64,000 nt of DNA from the NCBI RefSeq assembly GCF_023373525.1, contig NZ_CP097218.1:1364001-1428000 (forward strand), read 5' to 3'. The position numbers were made by a program, and so were the translations under genes. The number at the start of each line of letters is the position of its first letter. The first letter of the stretch is position 1. This document shows positions 26,862-37,800 of this stretch, one piece after another. The notes under the pieces were generated by a model. That model did no database searches and was not told the origin of the DNA. It saw only the letters and a list, made by a program, of their open reading frames with translations. The stretch comes from Brachybacterium kimchii. Its GTDB lineage: Bacteria > Actinomycetota > Actinomycetes > Actinomycetales > Dermabacteraceae.

Positions 26862-27925
26862 CGGCGTCTCCTGGTCGTGGTGGTCGTGGAGCCCCCGGCG
26901 GTCTCGAGGTCACCGTCGGAGGCGTCGTCCTCGCCGGTTCCCTCGCTGCCCGCGCTGCGGGCCTCGAGGACCCTGCGACTGTGGGAGGCGATGTCCTTCT
27001 CGCGTCCGCGCAGGGTCACCACGAGGCCGGGAGCGAGGAACACCGAGGAGTAGGTGCCCACGAAGATGCCGATGAACAGGGCCAGGGAGATGTCCTTGAG
27101 GGTGCCCGCGCCGAGCACGAAGGCGCCGATCGCGAGGATCGAGCCCACGGGCAGCAGAGCGACGATCGAGGTGTTCAGCGAGCGCATGAGCGTCTGGTTC
27201 GCCGCGAGTTCGACGGACTCCGCGTAGGTCCTGCGGTTCTGGTCCGTCAGGTGCGCGGTGTTCTCGCGCATCTTGTCGAACACGACGATGGTGTCGTACA
27301 ACGAGTACCCGAGGATCGTGAGGAAGCCGATCACGGTGGCCGGGGTGATCTCGAAGCCGACGACGCCGTACACCGCGGCGGTGAAGAGCATGTCGTGCAC
27401 GAGTGTGATCATCGCGGCGAGCGAGGTCTTCACGTTGCGGAAGTAGAGCGCCATCACGGCGGCGACCAGGACGATGAACACGGCCACGCCACGGGCCATC
27501 TTGGTGGTGACGTCGCCGCCCCAGACCGGGCCGATGTAGGAGGTCGAGACGTCGGAGACGGGCACGCTGTAGGTGTCCGCCAGGTCCTGGGCGACCTGCT
27601 GGGTCTGCTGGGTGTCGAGCTGGGCGGTCTGCACGCGGAGCGTGCTGCCGCCGATCATCGTCACCTTCGGCTCGTTGTCGCTGACGACCTCGCGCACGAC
27701 GTCGCGCGCCTGCGACTCCTGGGACGAGCTGACGCCGGAAACCTGGAACTCGGATCCGCCGGTGAACTCGATGCCCAGGTTCACGCCGCGCACCAGCGCA
27801 ATGCTGCCGAGGATGACGACGACGATGACGCTGATGAGGTACCAGGTGCGCCGGCGCCGCACGATGGGGACGGAGACCGCACCGGTGTGCAGGTCGTTGC
27901 CGAGATTCGCCGTGCTGAGCCTCAT
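26858..27925 (-). CDS. secF: Protein translocase subunit SecF
   Basis: With SecD uses the proton gradient to pull exported proteins through the membrane. 355 residues: first helix at about 25-45, then the external domain with GIEFTGGSEFQV, then five further helices (about 140-310), including TPATVIGFLTILGYSLYDTIVVFDKMREN, the most conserved motif. The C-terminal tail is acidic with a Thr/Arg end. Overlaps secD by 4 nt and apt by 4 nt. Confidence 0.96.
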   Translation of the reverse strand: MRLSTANLGNDLHTGAVSVPIVRRRRTWYLISVIVVVILGSIALVRGVNLGIEFTGGSEFQVSGVSSSQESQARDVVREVVSDNEPKVTMIGGSTLRVQTAQLDTQQTQQVAQDLADTYSVPVSDVSTSYIGPVWGGDVTTKMARGVAVFIVLVAAVMALYFRNVKTSLAAMITLVHDMLFTAAVYGVVGFEITPATVIGFLTILGYSLYDTIVVFDKMRENTAHLTDQNRRTYAESVELAANQTLMRSLNTSIVALLPVGSILAIGAFVLGAGTLKDISLALFIGIFVGTYSSVFLAPGLVVTLRGREKDIASHSRRVLEARSAGSEGTGEDDASDGDLETAGGSTTTTTRRRR

Positions 27926-29817
27926 CGTGCGTCACTCCCGTCCTCGTCGCCCTGCGATCCGCTGTCCTCGCCGCCGGGATCCGGGCCGGTGTCCGCGGAC
28001 GCCCCCTTCCGGGTCGTCTCCCCCGTCGCCGTCCCCTCGCGGGCCTCGCGTGCCAGGCGCGCCTTGCGCTGGGCGAGGGTCTCGCGCACAGGGGCCTCGT
28101 CGTCCGCGCCGTCGACCGGGCCGCGCTCGGCGGCCGAGCGGACGCGCCCGCGGCCCGCGTAGGCGGGGACCTGGCGCCCGAGCTGGGCGGGATCGAGCCC
28201 GCTCATGGGGTGCCCCTTGCCGAAGAAGCGGCTGCGCACGAGGGTCTGCAGCAGCGGGTGGGTGAACAGGAACACCACCACGAGATCCATGATCGTGGTG
28301 AGGCCCAGCGTGAACGCGAAGCCGCGCACGCTGCCCGTGGACAGGATGTACAGCACGATCGAGGCGATGAGGTTCACCGTGTCCGAGGCGAGGATGGTGC
28401 GCTTGGCGCGGTTCCAGCCGTGGTCGACGGCCGCGACGATGCCGCGGCCGTCGCGTATCTCGTCGCGCACGCGCTCGAAGTAGACGATGAACGAATCGGC
28501 CGTGAAGGCGATCGCGACGATCAGACCCGTCACACCCGCGAGCGAGAGGCGGTAGCCGATCTCCGGGATGTGCGAGAGCACGGTGAGCGTCAGATAGGTG
28601 AGCACACCGGTGACCACGAGGCTCGAGGTCGTCACGATCGAGAGCACCCGGTACTGCAGGGCCGCGTAGGCGACCACGAGGACCAGTCCGATGATGCCTG
28701 CGATGAGGCCCTTCTCGAGCTGGTCGCCGCCGAGCGTCGCGGAGATCTGCTGCTCCGACTGGATGTCGAACTGCAGCGGCAGGGCGCCGAACTTCAGCTG
28801 GTCGGCCAGCTGCTTCGCGGTGTCCTGGTCGAAGTTGCCGCTGATCGAGGCGCCGTTGGAGGAGGGCGTCTGCACGTAGGGGGCGGAGACGACCTGGCCG
28901 TCCAGGACGATCGCGAAGGAGTCGGTCGCGCCCTTCTTGTTGTAGAGCGCATCGGTCATGGTGCCGAAGGTCTTGCTGCCCTCGGAGGTGAACTGCATGT
29001 TCACCAGGTAGGCGCCGGTCGACTGACCCGAGGAGTTCGTGTCGCTGCCCACGCTGGCGTTGGTCACCACGGTGCCGGGCAGGACCTCCGGGCCCAGCAG
29101 GTACTTGGCCGAGCCGTCGTCGCTGCAGGCCACGACGGGCTGGGAGTTCGGGGCCGAGGACGCGATCTCCTGCTGCGCCTCGGGATGGGTGCAGTCCACG
29201 GCGGCCGCCTGCGACTGCAGCGCCGTGGTCGCCCAGTCCGAGGACCACGCGGCCGGCACGTCGGAGGACGAGCCGTCGCCGCCGCTGTCGGAGGCGCCGT
29301 CGGACGCATCGGAGGCGCCGGTCGCCTGCGCGGTCGAGTTCGGCGCATACGGGTCGTCCAGCGTGAGCGCGCCGGTGAACACCTCGTCCGAGGGGTCGGA
29401 GCCCCCGTCGTCGCTGGCCTTCGCGGTGCCCGTCCCCGAGGCGTCGAGGGTGGCGAGCACGGGCCGGAACGACAGCGCCGCGGTCGCGCCGAGCGCCTCG
29501 CGCGTCTCCTCGTCGAGGTTCCCGGGCACGTCGACGACGATGTTGGTGCCGCCCTGGACGCTGATCTCCGTCTCGGCGACACCCATCGCGTTCACGCGCT
29601 GGGAGATGATCTCGCGGGCCTGATCCATCGAGTCGGCATCGATGGCGGAGCCATCGGTGGTGCTCGCCTGGAGGATGATCTGCGTGCCTCCCTCGAGATC
29701 GAGGGCGAGCTTCGGGGAGGCCTGCCAGCCGCCCTTCCAGACCCCGGCACCGACGATGCCGATCAGGATCACGATCAGGAGGACGAGTCCTCCCAGGGAC
29801 GTGCGACGTGCGCTCAT
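27922..29817 (-). CDS. secD: Protein translocase subunit SecD
   Basis: Partner of SecF. 631 residues: first membrane helix (about 8-28), external P1 domain beginning LALDLEGGTQIILQ, and five C-terminal helices with GLIVAIAFTADSFIVYFERVRDEIRDG. An Asp/Ser/Gly-rich low-complexity insert at about residues 126-190 sits inside the first external domain. The region after the last helix is long, acidic and Arg-rich. The ATG is 41 bp after the yajC stop. Expected in the plasma membrane. Confidence 0.96.
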   Translation of the reverse strand: MSARRTSLGGLVLLIVILIGIVGAGVWKGGWQASPKLALDLEGGTQIILQASTTDGSAIDADSMDQAREIISQRVNAMGVAETEISVQGGTNIVVDVPGNLDEETREALGATAALSFRPVLATLDASGTGTAKASDDGGSDPSDEVFTGALTLDDPYAPNSTAQATGASDASDGASDSGGDGSSSDVPAAWSSDWATTALQSQAAAVDCTHPEAQQEIASSAPNSQPVVACSDDGSAKYLLGPEVLPGTVVTNASVGSDTNSSGQSTGAYLVNMQFTSEGSKTFGTMTDALYNKKGATDSFAIVLDGQVVSAPYVQTPSSNGASISGNFDQDTAKQLADQLKFGALPLQFDIQSEQQISATLGGDQLEKGLIAGIIGLVLVVAYAALQYRVLSIVTTSSLVVTGVLTYLTLTVLSHIPEIGYRLSLAGVTGLIVAIAFTADSFIVYFERVRDEIRDGRGIVAAVDHGWNRAKRTILASDTVNLIASIVLYILSTGSVRGFAFTLGLTTIMDLVVVFLFTHPLLQTLVRSRFFGKGHPMSGLDPAQLGRQVPAYAGRGRVRSAAERGPVDGADDEAPVRETLAQRKARLAREAREGTATGETTRKGASADTGPDPGGEDSGSQGDEDGSDAR

Positions 29818-29858
29818 GCGATATGCGATTCCTCAGCGGGGCGACGTGTCAGGGCGTG

Positions 29859-30359
29859 TCAGCGTGCGGTGCGGGGCTCGTCGCCCCGGGTGGTGACGCC
29901 GGGGATCTCGCCCTCGCGGCCGGCATCGGCCGATGCCGGCGACTCGCTGTCGAAGTCGGGCAGGGACTCCGCGCGATCCTCGGCGCCGCCTGCGGTCGAG
30001 TCGAGCGCGGTGGCGTCCTGCGTGGGGCGCGAGGCCTCGGAGCCCTCCGTGCTCTCGACGGTCTCGCCCTCGGGGGCGGGGGCGTCGTTGTGCGCGGCGT
30101 TCGGATCCGCCGCGCCGGCGATCGCCTGGCGGGCCCACTTGGTGTGCGCGCCGGACTCGGTCTCGAGGATGACGACGTCGTCGTACTCCTCGACGATGAG
30201 CCCGAAGAAGCCGGAGTGGGTGCGGACCTCGTCCCCGACGCCGAGCGCCCGGACCTTCTCCTGCTGGGCGGCCTGGGCCTTGCGCTGGCGGCTGGACATC
30301 CAGACCATCAGCAGGATCATCGCACCGAACATCACGATGAGGGGGATCATGGACTGCAT
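29859..30359 (-). CDS. yajC: Preprotein translocase subunit YajC
   Basis: Accessory subunit of SecDF. 166 residues from the ATG at 30359 (MQSMIPLIVMFGAMILL), with GAAAGGA 5 nt upstream; the open frame extends 25 codons further without support. One membrane helix (about 3-21), then the conserved soluble part with LGVGDEVRTHSGFFGLI and VILETESGAHTKWARQAIAG. An acidic Pro/Ser/Glu-rich tail of about 80 residues makes it longer than E. coli YajC. TAGAGT at 30481-30476 is a possible -10, with a leader of about 110 nt. Confidence 0.93.
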   Translation of the reverse strand: MQSMIPLIVMFGAMILLMVWMSSRQRKAQAAQQEKVRALGVGDEVRTHSGFFGLIVEEYDDVVILETESGAHTKWARQAIAGAADPNAAHNDAPAPEGETVESTEGSEASRPTQDATALDSTAGGAEDRAESLPDFDSESPASADAGREGEIPGVTTRGDEPRTAR

Positions 30360-30554
30360 GGGGGTCCTTTCGAGCGCCGCCTGGCACCGGAGGCGCGGGG
30401 CGCGAGCTGATCGACGGGTGCGGAGGAGCCGCACGGGCGGGCGCGGGGCGGCTCGGCCGCACGCGCACCCGCACCACTCTACCTGCCGTCCCCGAACGTC
30501 CCCTCGGAACGTGGCCGCGGCGGCGCGAGGGCGGGCCGGCGGCCGTCCGATCCT

Positions 30555-31628
30555 TCAGAACCGCCCGAGCGGCGGGGTCGCGCCCTGTGCGGGCTCGGGG
30601 GCCGCGAGCCCCAGGTGCGACCAGGCCAGCGGGGTCGCGATGCGGCCGCGCGGCGTGCGCGTGAGGAAGCCCTCGCGCACGAGGTACGGCTCGACGACCG
30701 TCTCGACGGTCTCCGTCTCCTCGCCCACCGACACCGCGAGGGTCGACAGCCCCACCGGTCCCCCGGCGAACCGCTTGCACAGCGCCGAGATCACGGCGCG
30801 GTCGAGGCGGTCCAGGCCTCTCGCGTCCACCTCGTAGACGTCCAGGGCGCGACGGGCGGCGTCGAGGTCGAGCCGTCCGTCGCCGCGCACCTGCGCCCAG
30901 TCGCGCACGCGCCGCAGCAGGCGGTTGGCGATGCGGGGCGTGCCGCGCGAGCGGGAGGAGATCTCGCCGGCCGCCTCGTCCTCGATCTCGACCGCGAGCT
31001 GCCCGGCCGAGCGGGTGACCACGCGGTGCAGCTCCTCGGCCCGGTAGTAGTCGAGGTGTCCGGTGAACCCGAAGCGGTCGCGCAGCGGCGCGGGCAGGAG
31101 ACCCGCGCGCGTCGTCGCGCCGACGACGGTGAAGGGCGGCAGCTCGAGCGGGATCGAGGTCGCGCCGACGCCCTTGCCGACCACCACGTCGACGCGGAAG
31201 TCCTCCATGGCGATGTAGAGCATCTCCTCGGCGGGACGCGCGAGCCGGTGGATCTCGTCGATGAACAGCACCTCCCCCTCCTCGAGGGCGGAGAGGATCG
31301 CGGCGAGGTCCCCCGCGTGCTGCACGGCGGGACCGGAGGTGATGCGCAGGGGGACGGACAGTTCGGTCGCGATGATCATCGCGAGGGTCGTCTTGCCGAG
31401 CCCCGGGGGGCCCGAGAGGAGCATGTGCTCGGGCGCGCGCCCACGGCCCTTGGCGGCGTCGAGCACCAGCGAGAGCTGCTCGCGCACGACCTCCTGGCCG
31501 ACGAAGTCCGCGAGGCTCTTCGGACGCAGCGCGGCCTCGGCGGCCCGCTCGAGGGCGCCCGACTCCGCGCTCGTGAGGGTGCGCCCGCCGTCGTCGGCCT
31601 CGTCGAAGCCCTCCGTCGACGCGCTCAC
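30555..31628 (-). CDS. ruvB: Holliday junction branch-migration ATPase RuvB
   Basis: Hexameric AAA+ motor that drives branch migration with RuvA. 357 residues starting from GTG 31628, which overlaps the ruvA stop. [11 protein letters not shown] at the start of the ATPase, Walker [11 protein letters not shown], Walker [11 protein letters not shown], sensor region [10 protein letters not shown], arginine finger area RDRFGF, and the C-terminal winged helix [21 protein letters not shown]. Standard length. Confidence 0.97.
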   Translation of the reverse strand: MSASTEGFDEADDGGRTLTSAESGALERAAEAALRPKSLADFVGQEVVREQLSLVLDAAKGRGRAPEHMLLSGPPGLGKTTLAMIIATELSVPLRITSGPAVQHAGDLAAILSALEEGEVLFIDEIHRLARPAEEMLYIAMEDFRVDVVVGKGVGATSIPLELPPFTVVGATTRAGLLPAPLRDRFGFTGHLDYYRAEELHRVVTRSAGQLAVEIEDEAAGEISSRSRGTPRIANRLLRRVRDWAQVRGDGRLDLDAARRALDVYEVDARGLDRLDRAVISALCKRFAGGPVGLSTLAVSVGEETETVETVVEPYLVREGFLTRTPRGRIATPLAWSHLGLAAPEPAQGATPPLGRF

Positions 31629-32245
31629 CGGCTGCCTCCGAGACGGCGCAGCGCGGCGCGCAGCAGCCCGGCGGCGTCCTGCGGGTCCTCGGGCTCGCCG
31701 TGGACGCCGGCGACGGCGTCGGCCGCGGCCTTGTCGGGCCAGCCGAGGCCGACGAGGGCCGTGACCACCTGGTCGTCCAGCGGGTTCGCACCTGCGACGG
31801 GGGCTCCGGCGGCGTCGACCTGCGGCTCGCCCTGCTCCTCGGCGGGCGGGGCGAGCTTGCCCCCGAGCTCGAGGATCATGCGGCTCGCGACCTTGGGGCC
31901 GATCCCGGGCGTGCGGGTGATGGCCTTGACGTCCTGCGCGGCGACCGCGCGGCGAAGGTCCTCCGGGGACAGGACCGCGAGCACGGCGAGAGCGAGGCGC
32001 GGGCCGATGCCGCTCACCGACTGCACGATCCGGAAGGTCTCCGCGTCCTCCGCGGAGGGGAAGCCGAACAGCGTCATCGAGTCCTCGCGCACGACGAGCT
32101 CGGTGTGCAGGGTCAGCGGGGCGCCATGCCGGGTCTGGGTGAGGGCGGCGGGCGTGGTGCGCACGAGGTAGCCCACGCCCTGGACGTCGAGGACCAGGGA
32201 ATCGAGGCCGATCGAGGCCACCGTCCCGGTGAGAGAAGCGATCAC
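31625..32245 (-). CDS. ruvA: Holliday junction DNA-binding protein RuvA
   Basis: Tetrameric platform that holds the four-way junction for RuvB. 206 residues: N-terminal OB fold ([28 protein letters not shown]), helix-hairpin-helix pair around [15 protein letters not shown] and [16 protein letters not shown], and a C-terminal RuvB-contact domain (about 150-206) with the usual [13 protein letters not shown]. The GTG at 32245 lies 6 nt after TAGGGT, which suggests an internal leaderless promoter within the ruv operon. Confidence 0.96.
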   Translation of the reverse strand: MIASLTGTVASIGLDSLVLDVQGVGYLVRTTPAALTQTRHGAPLTLHTELVVREDSMTLFGFPSAEDAETFRIVQSVSGIGPRLALAVLAVLSPEDLRRAVAAQDVKAITRTPGIGPKVASRMILELGGKLAPPAEEQGEPQVDAAGAPVAGANPLDDQVVTALVGLGWPDKAAADAVAGVHGEPEDPQDAAGLLRAALRRLGGSR

Positions 32246-32251
32246 GGCACC

Positions 32252-32257
32252 ACCCTA
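32252..32257 (-). promoter_or_regulatory. -10 box TAGGGT before ruvA
   Basis: On the complement TAGGGT ends 6 nt before the ruvA GTG, within the 26-bp ruvC-ruvA gap. Placement fits a leaderless ruvAB transcript. Confidence 0.45.
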
Positions 32258-32271
32258 GAACGCGTGTTCGA

Positions 32272-32862
32272 TCAGAAGCGGGAGGTCGAGGACTCCCGGG
32301 CGCGCCGCGCGCTGCGCTCCGCCTCGGCCCACACGGACTGCGCGCTCGTGCGGGCGCGGCCGCTCGCGTCCAGGCGCACCGGTCCGGGTCCGCGCCAGAG
32401 CTGGGTGAGTGCGATCGCGACGGCGTCGGCGGCGTCGGCCGGCTTCGGAGGGGCCTCGAGGTGCAGCAGCTTGACCAGCATGGTCTGGATCTGCTTCTTG
32501 TCGGCGCGCCCGCTGCCGGTGACAGCGGCCTTGACCTCGGAGGGCGTGTGCATGGCGATCCGGATGCCGCGCTGCGCGGCCAGCAGGATCGCGACCCCGG
32601 AGACCTGGGCGGTCCCCATCACGGTCGAGGTGTTGTTCTGGCTGAACACGCGCTCGATGGCGACGACGTCCGGTGCGTGCTCCTCGATCTTCTCCTCGAG
32701 GCCCCGGGAGATCACGAGCAGACGCTGGTCGATGCCCTCCTCCGGGCTGGAGCGCACGACGCCCACGTCGACGAGGGACGCCGAGCGGCCGCGCCCGGCG
32801 TCGAGGACGCCGTAGCCGCAGCGCGTGAGCCCGGGATCCACGCCGAGCACCCGGAGCGTCAT
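32272..32862 (-). CDS. ruvC: Holliday junction resolvase RuvC
   Basis: Endonuclease that cuts Holliday junctions symmetrically. 196 residues. The first catalytic Asp is in [16 protein letters not shown] (residue 8), the Glu is in [18 protein letters not shown], and the last acidic residues are in [14 protein letters not shown]. The basic C-terminal tail (about 165-196) is longer than in E. coli. Located 53 bp after yebC in the order yebC-ruvC-ruvA-ruvB. Confidence 0.96.
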   Translation of the reverse strand: MTLRVLGVDPGLTRCGYGVLDAGRGRSASLVDVGVVRSSPEEGIDQRLLVISRGLEEKIEEHAPDVVAIERVFSQNNTSTVMGTAQVSGVAILLAAQRGIRIAMHTPSEVKAAVTGSGRADKKQIQTMLVKLLHLEAPPKPADAADAVAIALTQLWRGPGPVRLDASGRARTSAQSVWAEAERSARRARESSTSRF

Positions 32863-32914
32863 CGCTGCGACGCTCCGGGTGCGGACGGGGACTCCGTGCG
32901 CAGGGACAGCAGGA

Positions 32915-33673
32915 TCAGTCCTCGTCCTCGAGCTGCGCGGCGACGTCCTCGGGGATGTCGAGGTTCGAGTAGACGTTCTGCACGTCGTCGCTGTCCTCGA
33001 GCGCGTCGATCAGCCGCAGCACCTTCTGGGCGCCGTCGAGGTCGACCTCGGTGCGGATGTTCGGCACGAACTGCGCCTCGGCGCTGTCGTAGTCGATGCC
33101 CGCCTCCTGGAGGGCGGTGCGCACGGCGACCACGTCGCCGGCCTCGGAGATGATCTCGAAGGTCTCGCCCTCGTCGTTGATCTCCTCGGCGCCCGCGTCG
33201 AGCACGACCTCGAGCAGGTCGTCCTCGGTGTTGCCCTCCTTGGGCACCGCGACGACGCCCTTGCGGTTGAACATGTAGGCCACCGAGCCGGAGTCCGCCA
33301 TGTTGCCGCCGCTGCGGGTGAAGGCCAGGCGCACCTCGGAGACGGCGCGGTTCTTGTTGTCCGTGAGGCACTCGACGAGCAGCGCCACGCCGCCGGGCGC
33401 GTACCCCTCGTACATGAGCGTCTGGTAGTCGACGCCGCCGCCGTCGAGCCCGCCGCCGCGCTTGACGGCGCGGTCGATGTTGTCGTTGGGGACCGAGGTC
33501 TTCTTGGCCTTCTGGATCGCGTCGTACAGGGTCGGGTTCCCCGCGGGGTCCGGCCCGCCCGTACGCGCCGCCACCTCGATGTTCTTGATGAGCTTGGCGA
33601 ACAGCTTGCCGCGCTTGGCGTCGATCGCGGCCTTCTTGTGCTTGGTCGTCGCCCACTTGGAGTGACCCGACAT
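32915..33673 (-). CDS. yebC: YebC/PmpR family regulatory protein
   Basis: 252 residues from the ATG at 33673: [25 protein letters not shown], the unmistakable family start, followed by [33 protein letters not shown] and [14 protein letters not shown]. Family members have been described both as DNA-binding regulators of ruv and quorum genes and as factors that help ribosomes through proline stretches. The conserved position before ruvC does not decide between these. A TAGACT box at 33720-33715 gives a leader of about 35 nt with GAGGAG. Confidence 0.95.
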   Translation of the reverse strand: MSGHSKWATTKHKKAAIDAKRGKLFAKLIKNIEVAARTGGPDPAGNPTLYDAIQKAKKTSVPNDNIDRAVKRGGGLDGGGVDYQTLMYEGYAPGGVALLVECLTDNKNRAVSEVRLAFTRSGGNMADSGSVAYMFNRKGVVAVPKEGNTEDDLLEVVLDAGAEEINDEGETFEIISEAGDVVAVRTALQEAGIDYDSAEAQFVPNIRTEVDLDGAQKVLRLIDALEDSDDVQNVYSNLDIPEDVAAQLEDED

Positions 33674-33735
33674 GTGTCTCCTCGGCTGGTCGATCCTTCG
33701 GTCTGGACCCCGACAGTCTACGGCCGGCGCGGCCC

Positions 33736-35007
33736 TCAGCCGTCCGCGGCGGGTGCGGCGGGGGCGACGGGTCGGCTGAGCGCGCCGATCAGCCGACGGT
33801 CCGCGGTGATCCGCTCGAGCAGCTCCCGCTCGCGCTCGCGGGTCTTCGCCGTCGGCTTCCCGTGGAGCACGCCGTGGCGGGTGATGGCGAGGTCCACCGA
33901 GGCGAGGATGAGGTCGTGCATCGCCGTCCGCGGCACGGCCCCGTGCGCGGACGCCCACTTCTCGGCCCGGCGGCGGGCGCGGATCGAGACCAGCATGTCC
34001 ACCTCGCGGGGAGCGAACCATCCGGCGCGCCCGTAGGCGGAGAGCTGCGTGCGCACGATCCGCTTCTCCCGCAGCCTCAGGAAGGTCATGATGCCGGCGA
34101 GCAGGAGGAACAGCGGGAGCTGGATCGCGAGGTAGTAGCGCAGGAAGCCCGACATCGGCGCCGCCTGGTCGACCTCGATGAAGAAGGTGGAGCCGTTCCA
34201 CAGGGCGTGCAGGCACATGCCCAGCGACAGACCGCCCACGCCCAGTCCGAAGTAGAGCATGAGTGAGCGGCGCTCGGCGGCGATCCCCAGCCCCAGCCCG
34301 CACAGCGAGGTGAAGCTCGCGTGGGCGAACGGGGAGAGCAGGCCCCGCAGCAGGAAGGTCTGCCAGAAGGCGTCGACGGTGCCCGAGGCCTGGGCCTGCT
34401 GGAAGGCGCGCCCGAAGTAGAGCACGTTCTCGGTGAAGGCGAAGCCGCCGGCGATGAGCATGGCGTAGACCACGCCGTCGATCGGCCCGCCGATGAAGCG
34501 GCGCCCCCAGATCAGCAGGGCGATGAGCCCGGAGGATTTCATCGACTCCTCGACCAGGGGGGCCTGGACCACGGCGGCGAGGAAGTTCGCGGTGTTCTCG
34601 CCCGCGTCCTGCGGGGTGATCCACCAGGTCACGGCGCCGCCGATGACGAAGGTCAGCGCGACCGATCCGGCCGCGCCCCACACGAAGGAGTAGACGAGGG
34701 TGATGCGCGGCTGCGGGGTGTAGCGGTCGAGCCACCACACGGCGGCGAGCACGAGGCTCACGGGCACGAGCGCGGCGGTGAACGCGACCAGGGCGGTGCC
34801 CGTGCCGAGCGGCCGGATCGTGAAGAACCACACGCCGGCGGCGACCAGGATCAGGGCCGCGATCGCCCCTCCCCAGACGAGGAGCTGCACCCAGGGGCGC
34901 CGCCTGCGGGTGCGCCGTGCCGCGCCCGGACGCAGGTGCCCGGGCGCCTGCGGGTCCGTGCGATCGACGTCGTACCCGTAGTCGGCGGCGGTCCCCGGCG
35001 CGGTCAT
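33736..35007 (-). CDS. PrsW-type intramembrane metalloprotease
   Basis: Membrane protease of the CPBP/Rce1-like clan. 423 residues: a cytoplasmic, Arg-rich N-terminus (1-38) and about eight helices between 40 and 325. Candidate metal-site residues are Glu153-Glu154 in PLVEESMK, Glu193 in [12 protein letters not shown], His229 in FAHASFTSL and His267 in LHALWNG. These match the PrsW family pattern (EExxK, FxxxEN, H). The soluble C-terminal region (330-423) is basic. Its substrate in this organism is unknown; anti-sigma factor cleavage, as in Bacillus, is only an analogy. Coupled to the HIT gene (ATGA). Confidence 0.88.
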   Translation of the reverse strand: MTAPGTAADYGYDVDRTDPQAPGHLRPGAARRTRRRRPWVQLLVWGGAIAALILVAAGVWFFTIRPLGTGTALVAFTAALVPVSLVLAAVWWLDRYTPQPRITLVYSFVWGAAGSVALTFVIGGAVTWWITPQDAGENTANFLAAVVQAPLVEESMKSSGLIALLIWGRRFIGGPIDGVVYAMLIAGGFAFTENVLYFGRAFQQAQASGTVDAFWQTFLLRGLLSPFAHASFTSLCGLGLGIAAERRSLMLYFGLGVGGLSLGMCLHALWNGSTFFIEVDQAAPMSGFLRYYLAIQLPLFLLLAGIMTFLRLREKRIVRTQLSAYGRAGWFAPREVDMLVSIRARRRAEKWASAHGAVPRTAMHDLILASVDLAITRHGVLHGKPTAKTRERERELLERITADRRLIGALSRPVAPAAPAADG

Positions 35008-35636
35008 GCGCGCTCGCCCTCCCCCACCCCGCCGGGCCAGGCCGCGGCGTACTGGGCGCGGGTGTCGGCGAGCAGGATGGGCAGCGCCTTGGTGCGCCCG
35101 ATGACGGGCAGGAAGTTCGCGTCACCGATCCAGCGCGGGACGACGTGCTGGTGGAGGTGGGCGGCGATGCCCGCCCCGCCGGCCTCGCCCTGGTTCATGC
35201 CCAGGTTGAAGCCGTCGGGACGGGAGACCTCGCGCACCACCCTCATCGCGGTCCGGGTGAGGTCCGCGACCTCGACGACCTCGTCCTCGGTGAGATCCGT
35301 GTAGTCCGCGACGTGGCGGTACGGGCACACCATGAGGTGGCCGCTGTTGTAGGGGAAGAGGTTGAGGATGACGAACGCGAGCGACCCTCGATGGACGATG
35401 AGCGCGTCCTCGTCGCTCTTCGCGGGCCCCGCGCAGAAGGGGCACTGCTCGCCGTCGTCGGGGTCCTCGGGCTTGCCCTCGCCCTGGATGTACACCATCC
35501 GATGGGGCGTCCACAGCCGGTCCATGCCGTCATCCTCCCCGGCGAAGGCGCTCGGGGCCTCGACGCGCACGGGCTCGTCGGCCCGCTCGTCCTGGGCCCT
35601 CTGCTCCGCGGAGCCGTTCTGCTCGGGCGTGCCCAT
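35004..35636 (-). CDS. HIT family hydrolase (AP4A phosphorylase-like)
   Basis: Nucleotide phosphate-bond hydrolase or phosphorylase. 210 residues: acidic N-terminal extension (1-37), then [12 protein letters not shown], zinc-type CPFC (65-68), and the catalytic histidine triad [10 protein letters not shown] (160-169). [11 protein letters not shown] is characteristic of the actinobacterial group related to diadenosine tetraphosphate phosphorylase. Met38 is a possible alternative start. It lies 9 bp after thrS and is coupled to the prsW-like gene, so the three form one unit. Confidence 0.9.
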   Translation of the reverse strand: MGTPEQNGSAEQRAQDERADEPVRVEAPSAFAGEDDGMDRLWTPHRMVYIQGEGKPEDPDDGEQCPFCAGPAKSDEDALIVHRGSLAFVILNLFPYNSGHLMVCPYRHVADYTDLTEDEVVEVADLTRTAMRVVREVSRPDGFNLGMNQGEAGGAGIAAHLHQHVVPRWIGDANFLPVIGRTKALPILLADTRAQYAAAWPGGVGEGERA

Positions 35637-35645
35637 CGGACCTCC

Positions 35646-37646
35646 TCAGACCAGTGCGCGGGTGCGGATCGACTCGACGATGCGCTCGACGGCCTCGTCC
35701 ACGGGGATGCCGTTGTCCTGGCTGCCGTCGCGGAAGCGGAAGGAGACCGCGCCGTTCTCCTGGTCCTCGCCGCCGGCGATGAGGAGGAAGGGCACCTTCT
35801 CCTTGGTGTGCGTGCGGATCTTCTTCTGCATCCTGTCGTCCGAGGCGTCGACCTCCACGCGCACGCCCCGCTCGCGCAGCCGCTGCGCGACCTGGTCGAG
35901 GTAGGGGGCGTACTCGGCGGCCACCGGGATGCCGACGACCTGCACGGGGGCGAGCCAGACCGGGAAGGCGCCCGCGTAGTGCTCGAGCAGCACGCCGAAG
36001 AAGCGCTCGATCGACCCGAAGAGCGCGCGGTGGATCATCACCGGGCGCTGGCGGGAGCCGTCGGACGCGGTGTACTCGAGCTCGAACAGCTCGGGCTCGA
36101 AGAAGTCGAGCTGGATGGTCGAGAGCTGCCAGGTGCGGCCGATGGCGTCCTTGGCCTGCACCGAGATCTTCGGTCCGTAGAAGGCTGCGCCCCCCGGGTC
36201 TGGCACCAGGTCGAGGCCCGACTCCCGCGCGACCTCCTCGAGGGTGCGGGTCGCCTCCTCCCAGGTCGCCTCGTCGCCCACGGACTTCTCGGGATCGCGG
36301 GTGGACAGCTCGAGGTAGAAGTCGTCGAGCCCGTAGTCGCGCAGCAGGTCCAGCACGAAGGTCAGCAGGCTCGCGAGCTCGTCGCGCATCTGCTCGCGCG
36401 TGGTGTAGATGTGCGCGTCGTCCTGGGTGAACCCGCGCGCGCGGGTGAGGCCGTGGACCACGCCGGACTTCTCGTAGCGGTAGACGCTGCCGAACTCGAA
36501 CAGCCGCAGGGGCAGCTCGCGGTAGGAGCGTCCCCGGGAGCGGTAGACGAGATTGTGCATCGGGCAGTTCATGGGCTTCAGGTAGTAGTCCTGGCCCTGC
36601 TTGGTGACGTTGCCGTCCGCGTCCTGCTCCTCGTCGAGATGCATGGGCGGGTACATGCCGTCGGCGTACCACTCGAGGTGGCGGGAGGTCTCGAAGAGGT
36701 TCTTCTTGGTGATGTGCGGGGTGGAGACGAAGGAGTAGCCGGCCTCGACGTGACGACGGCGGGAGTAGTCCTCCATCTCCATCTTGATCATCGCGCCCTT
36801 GGGGTGGAACACGGGCAGCCCGGAGCCGATCTCGTCGGGGAACGAGAACAGGTCCAGCTCGGAGCCCAGGCGGCGGTGGTCGCGGCGCTCGGCCTCGGCG
36901 ATCCGCTCCTGGTAGGCCTTGAGCTCGTCCTTGGTGGGCCAGGCGGTGCCGTAGACGCGCTGCAGCATCGGGTTCTTCTCGCTCCCGCGCCAGTACGCGG
37001 CGGCGGAGCGGGTGAGGGCGAAGCCGTTGCCGATGTGCTTGGTCGAGGGCAGGTGGGGGCCGCGGCAGAGGTCGGTCCAGACCACCTCGCCCTTCTTGGA
37101 GACGTTGTCGTACATGGTCAGTCCGCCGGCGCCGACCTCGACGCTCGCGCCCTCGGCGGCGTCGTCGGCCGTGGACTTGAGGCCGATCAGCTCGAGCTTG
37201 AAGGGCTCGCCGGACTCCTCGGCGCGGGCCTCGTCGTCGCTCACCTCGCGGCGGACGAAGCGCTGGTTCTCCTTGACGATGCGCCCCATCTGCTTCTCGA
37301 GGTCCTTGAGGTCCTCGGGGGTGAAGGGGGTCTCGACGTCGAAGTCGTAGTAGAAGCCGTCGGTGATGGGCGGTCCGATGCCCAGCTTCGCCTCGGGGTT
37401 CACGCGCTGCACCGCCTGGGCGAGCACGTGCGCGGTGGAGTGGCGCAGGATGGAGAGCCCGTCCTCGCTGCCGAGCTCGACTCCCTCGATCTCCTGGCCG
37501 TCGGCCACGGCGGTCGCGAGGTCACGCAGCTCGCCGTCGACCCGCAGGGCGACGATCGTGCCCTGGCCCTCGAACAGCTCGGTGCCCGTGGTCCCCTCCT
37601 CGATCTGCTGGGGGGATCCGTCGAGGGTGATGGCGATCTGGGCCAC
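35646..37646 (-). CDS. thrS: Threonyl-tRNA synthetase
   Basis: Charges tRNA-Thr. 666 residues from the GTG at 37646, with AAGGAG upstream. N-terminal TGS domain (1-65), editing domain with [11 protein letters not shown] (HxxxH) and a later conserved Cys-His pair near DLCRGPH, class II core with [33 protein letters not shown] and [17 protein letters not shown], and C-terminal anticodon domain (about 560-660). A possible -10 TACGAT lies about 50 nt upstream on the complement. The short leader leaves no room for a T-box. Confidence 0.97.
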   Translation of the reverse strand: MAQIAITLDGSPQQIEEGTTGTELFEGQGTIVALRVDGELRDLATAVADGQEIEGVELGSEDGLSILRHSTAHVLAQAVQRVNPEAKLGIGPPITDGFYYDFDVETPFTPEDLKDLEKQMGRIVKENQRFVRREVSDDEARAEESGEPFKLELIGLKSTADDAAEGASVEVGAGGLTMYDNVSKKGEVVWTDLCRGPHLPSTKHIGNGFALTRSAAAYWRGSEKNPMLQRVYGTAWPTKDELKAYQERIAEAERRDHRRLGSELDLFSFPDEIGSGLPVFHPKGAMIKMEMEDYSRRRHVEAGYSFVSTPHITKKNLFETSRHLEWYADGMYPPMHLDEEQDADGNVTKQGQDYYLKPMNCPMHNLVYRSRGRSYRELPLRLFEFGSVYRYEKSGVVHGLTRARGFTQDDAHIYTTREQMRDELASLLTFVLDLLRDYGLDDFYLELSTRDPEKSVGDEATWEEATRTLEEVARESGLDLVPDPGGAAFYGPKISVQAKDAIGRTWQLSTIQLDFFEPELFELEYTASDGSRQRPVMIHRALFGSIERFFGVLLEHYAGAFPVWLAPVQVVGIPVAAEYAPYLDQVAQRLRERGVRVEVDASDDRMQKKIRTHTKEKVPFLLIAGGEDQENGAVSFRFRDGSQDNGIPVDEAVERIVESIRTRALV

Positions 37647-37800
37647 GGGGTGCTCCTTGCTGGTCGGTTCGAGCCGGCCGACGATGCCGGCTCCGCGGAC
37701 GATCGTATCCGGCCTCCGCCTCCCCCGAGAACCGCATTCGACCGCCGCGAGACGCGCGCGACGCGGGACCGGGGGCGGCGCGCGACCGGGCCCCGCGGGA

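Noticed and set aside
37647-37800. T-box ahead of thrS
   Set aside because: The likely promoter leaves only about 50 nt of leader, too short for a T-box.
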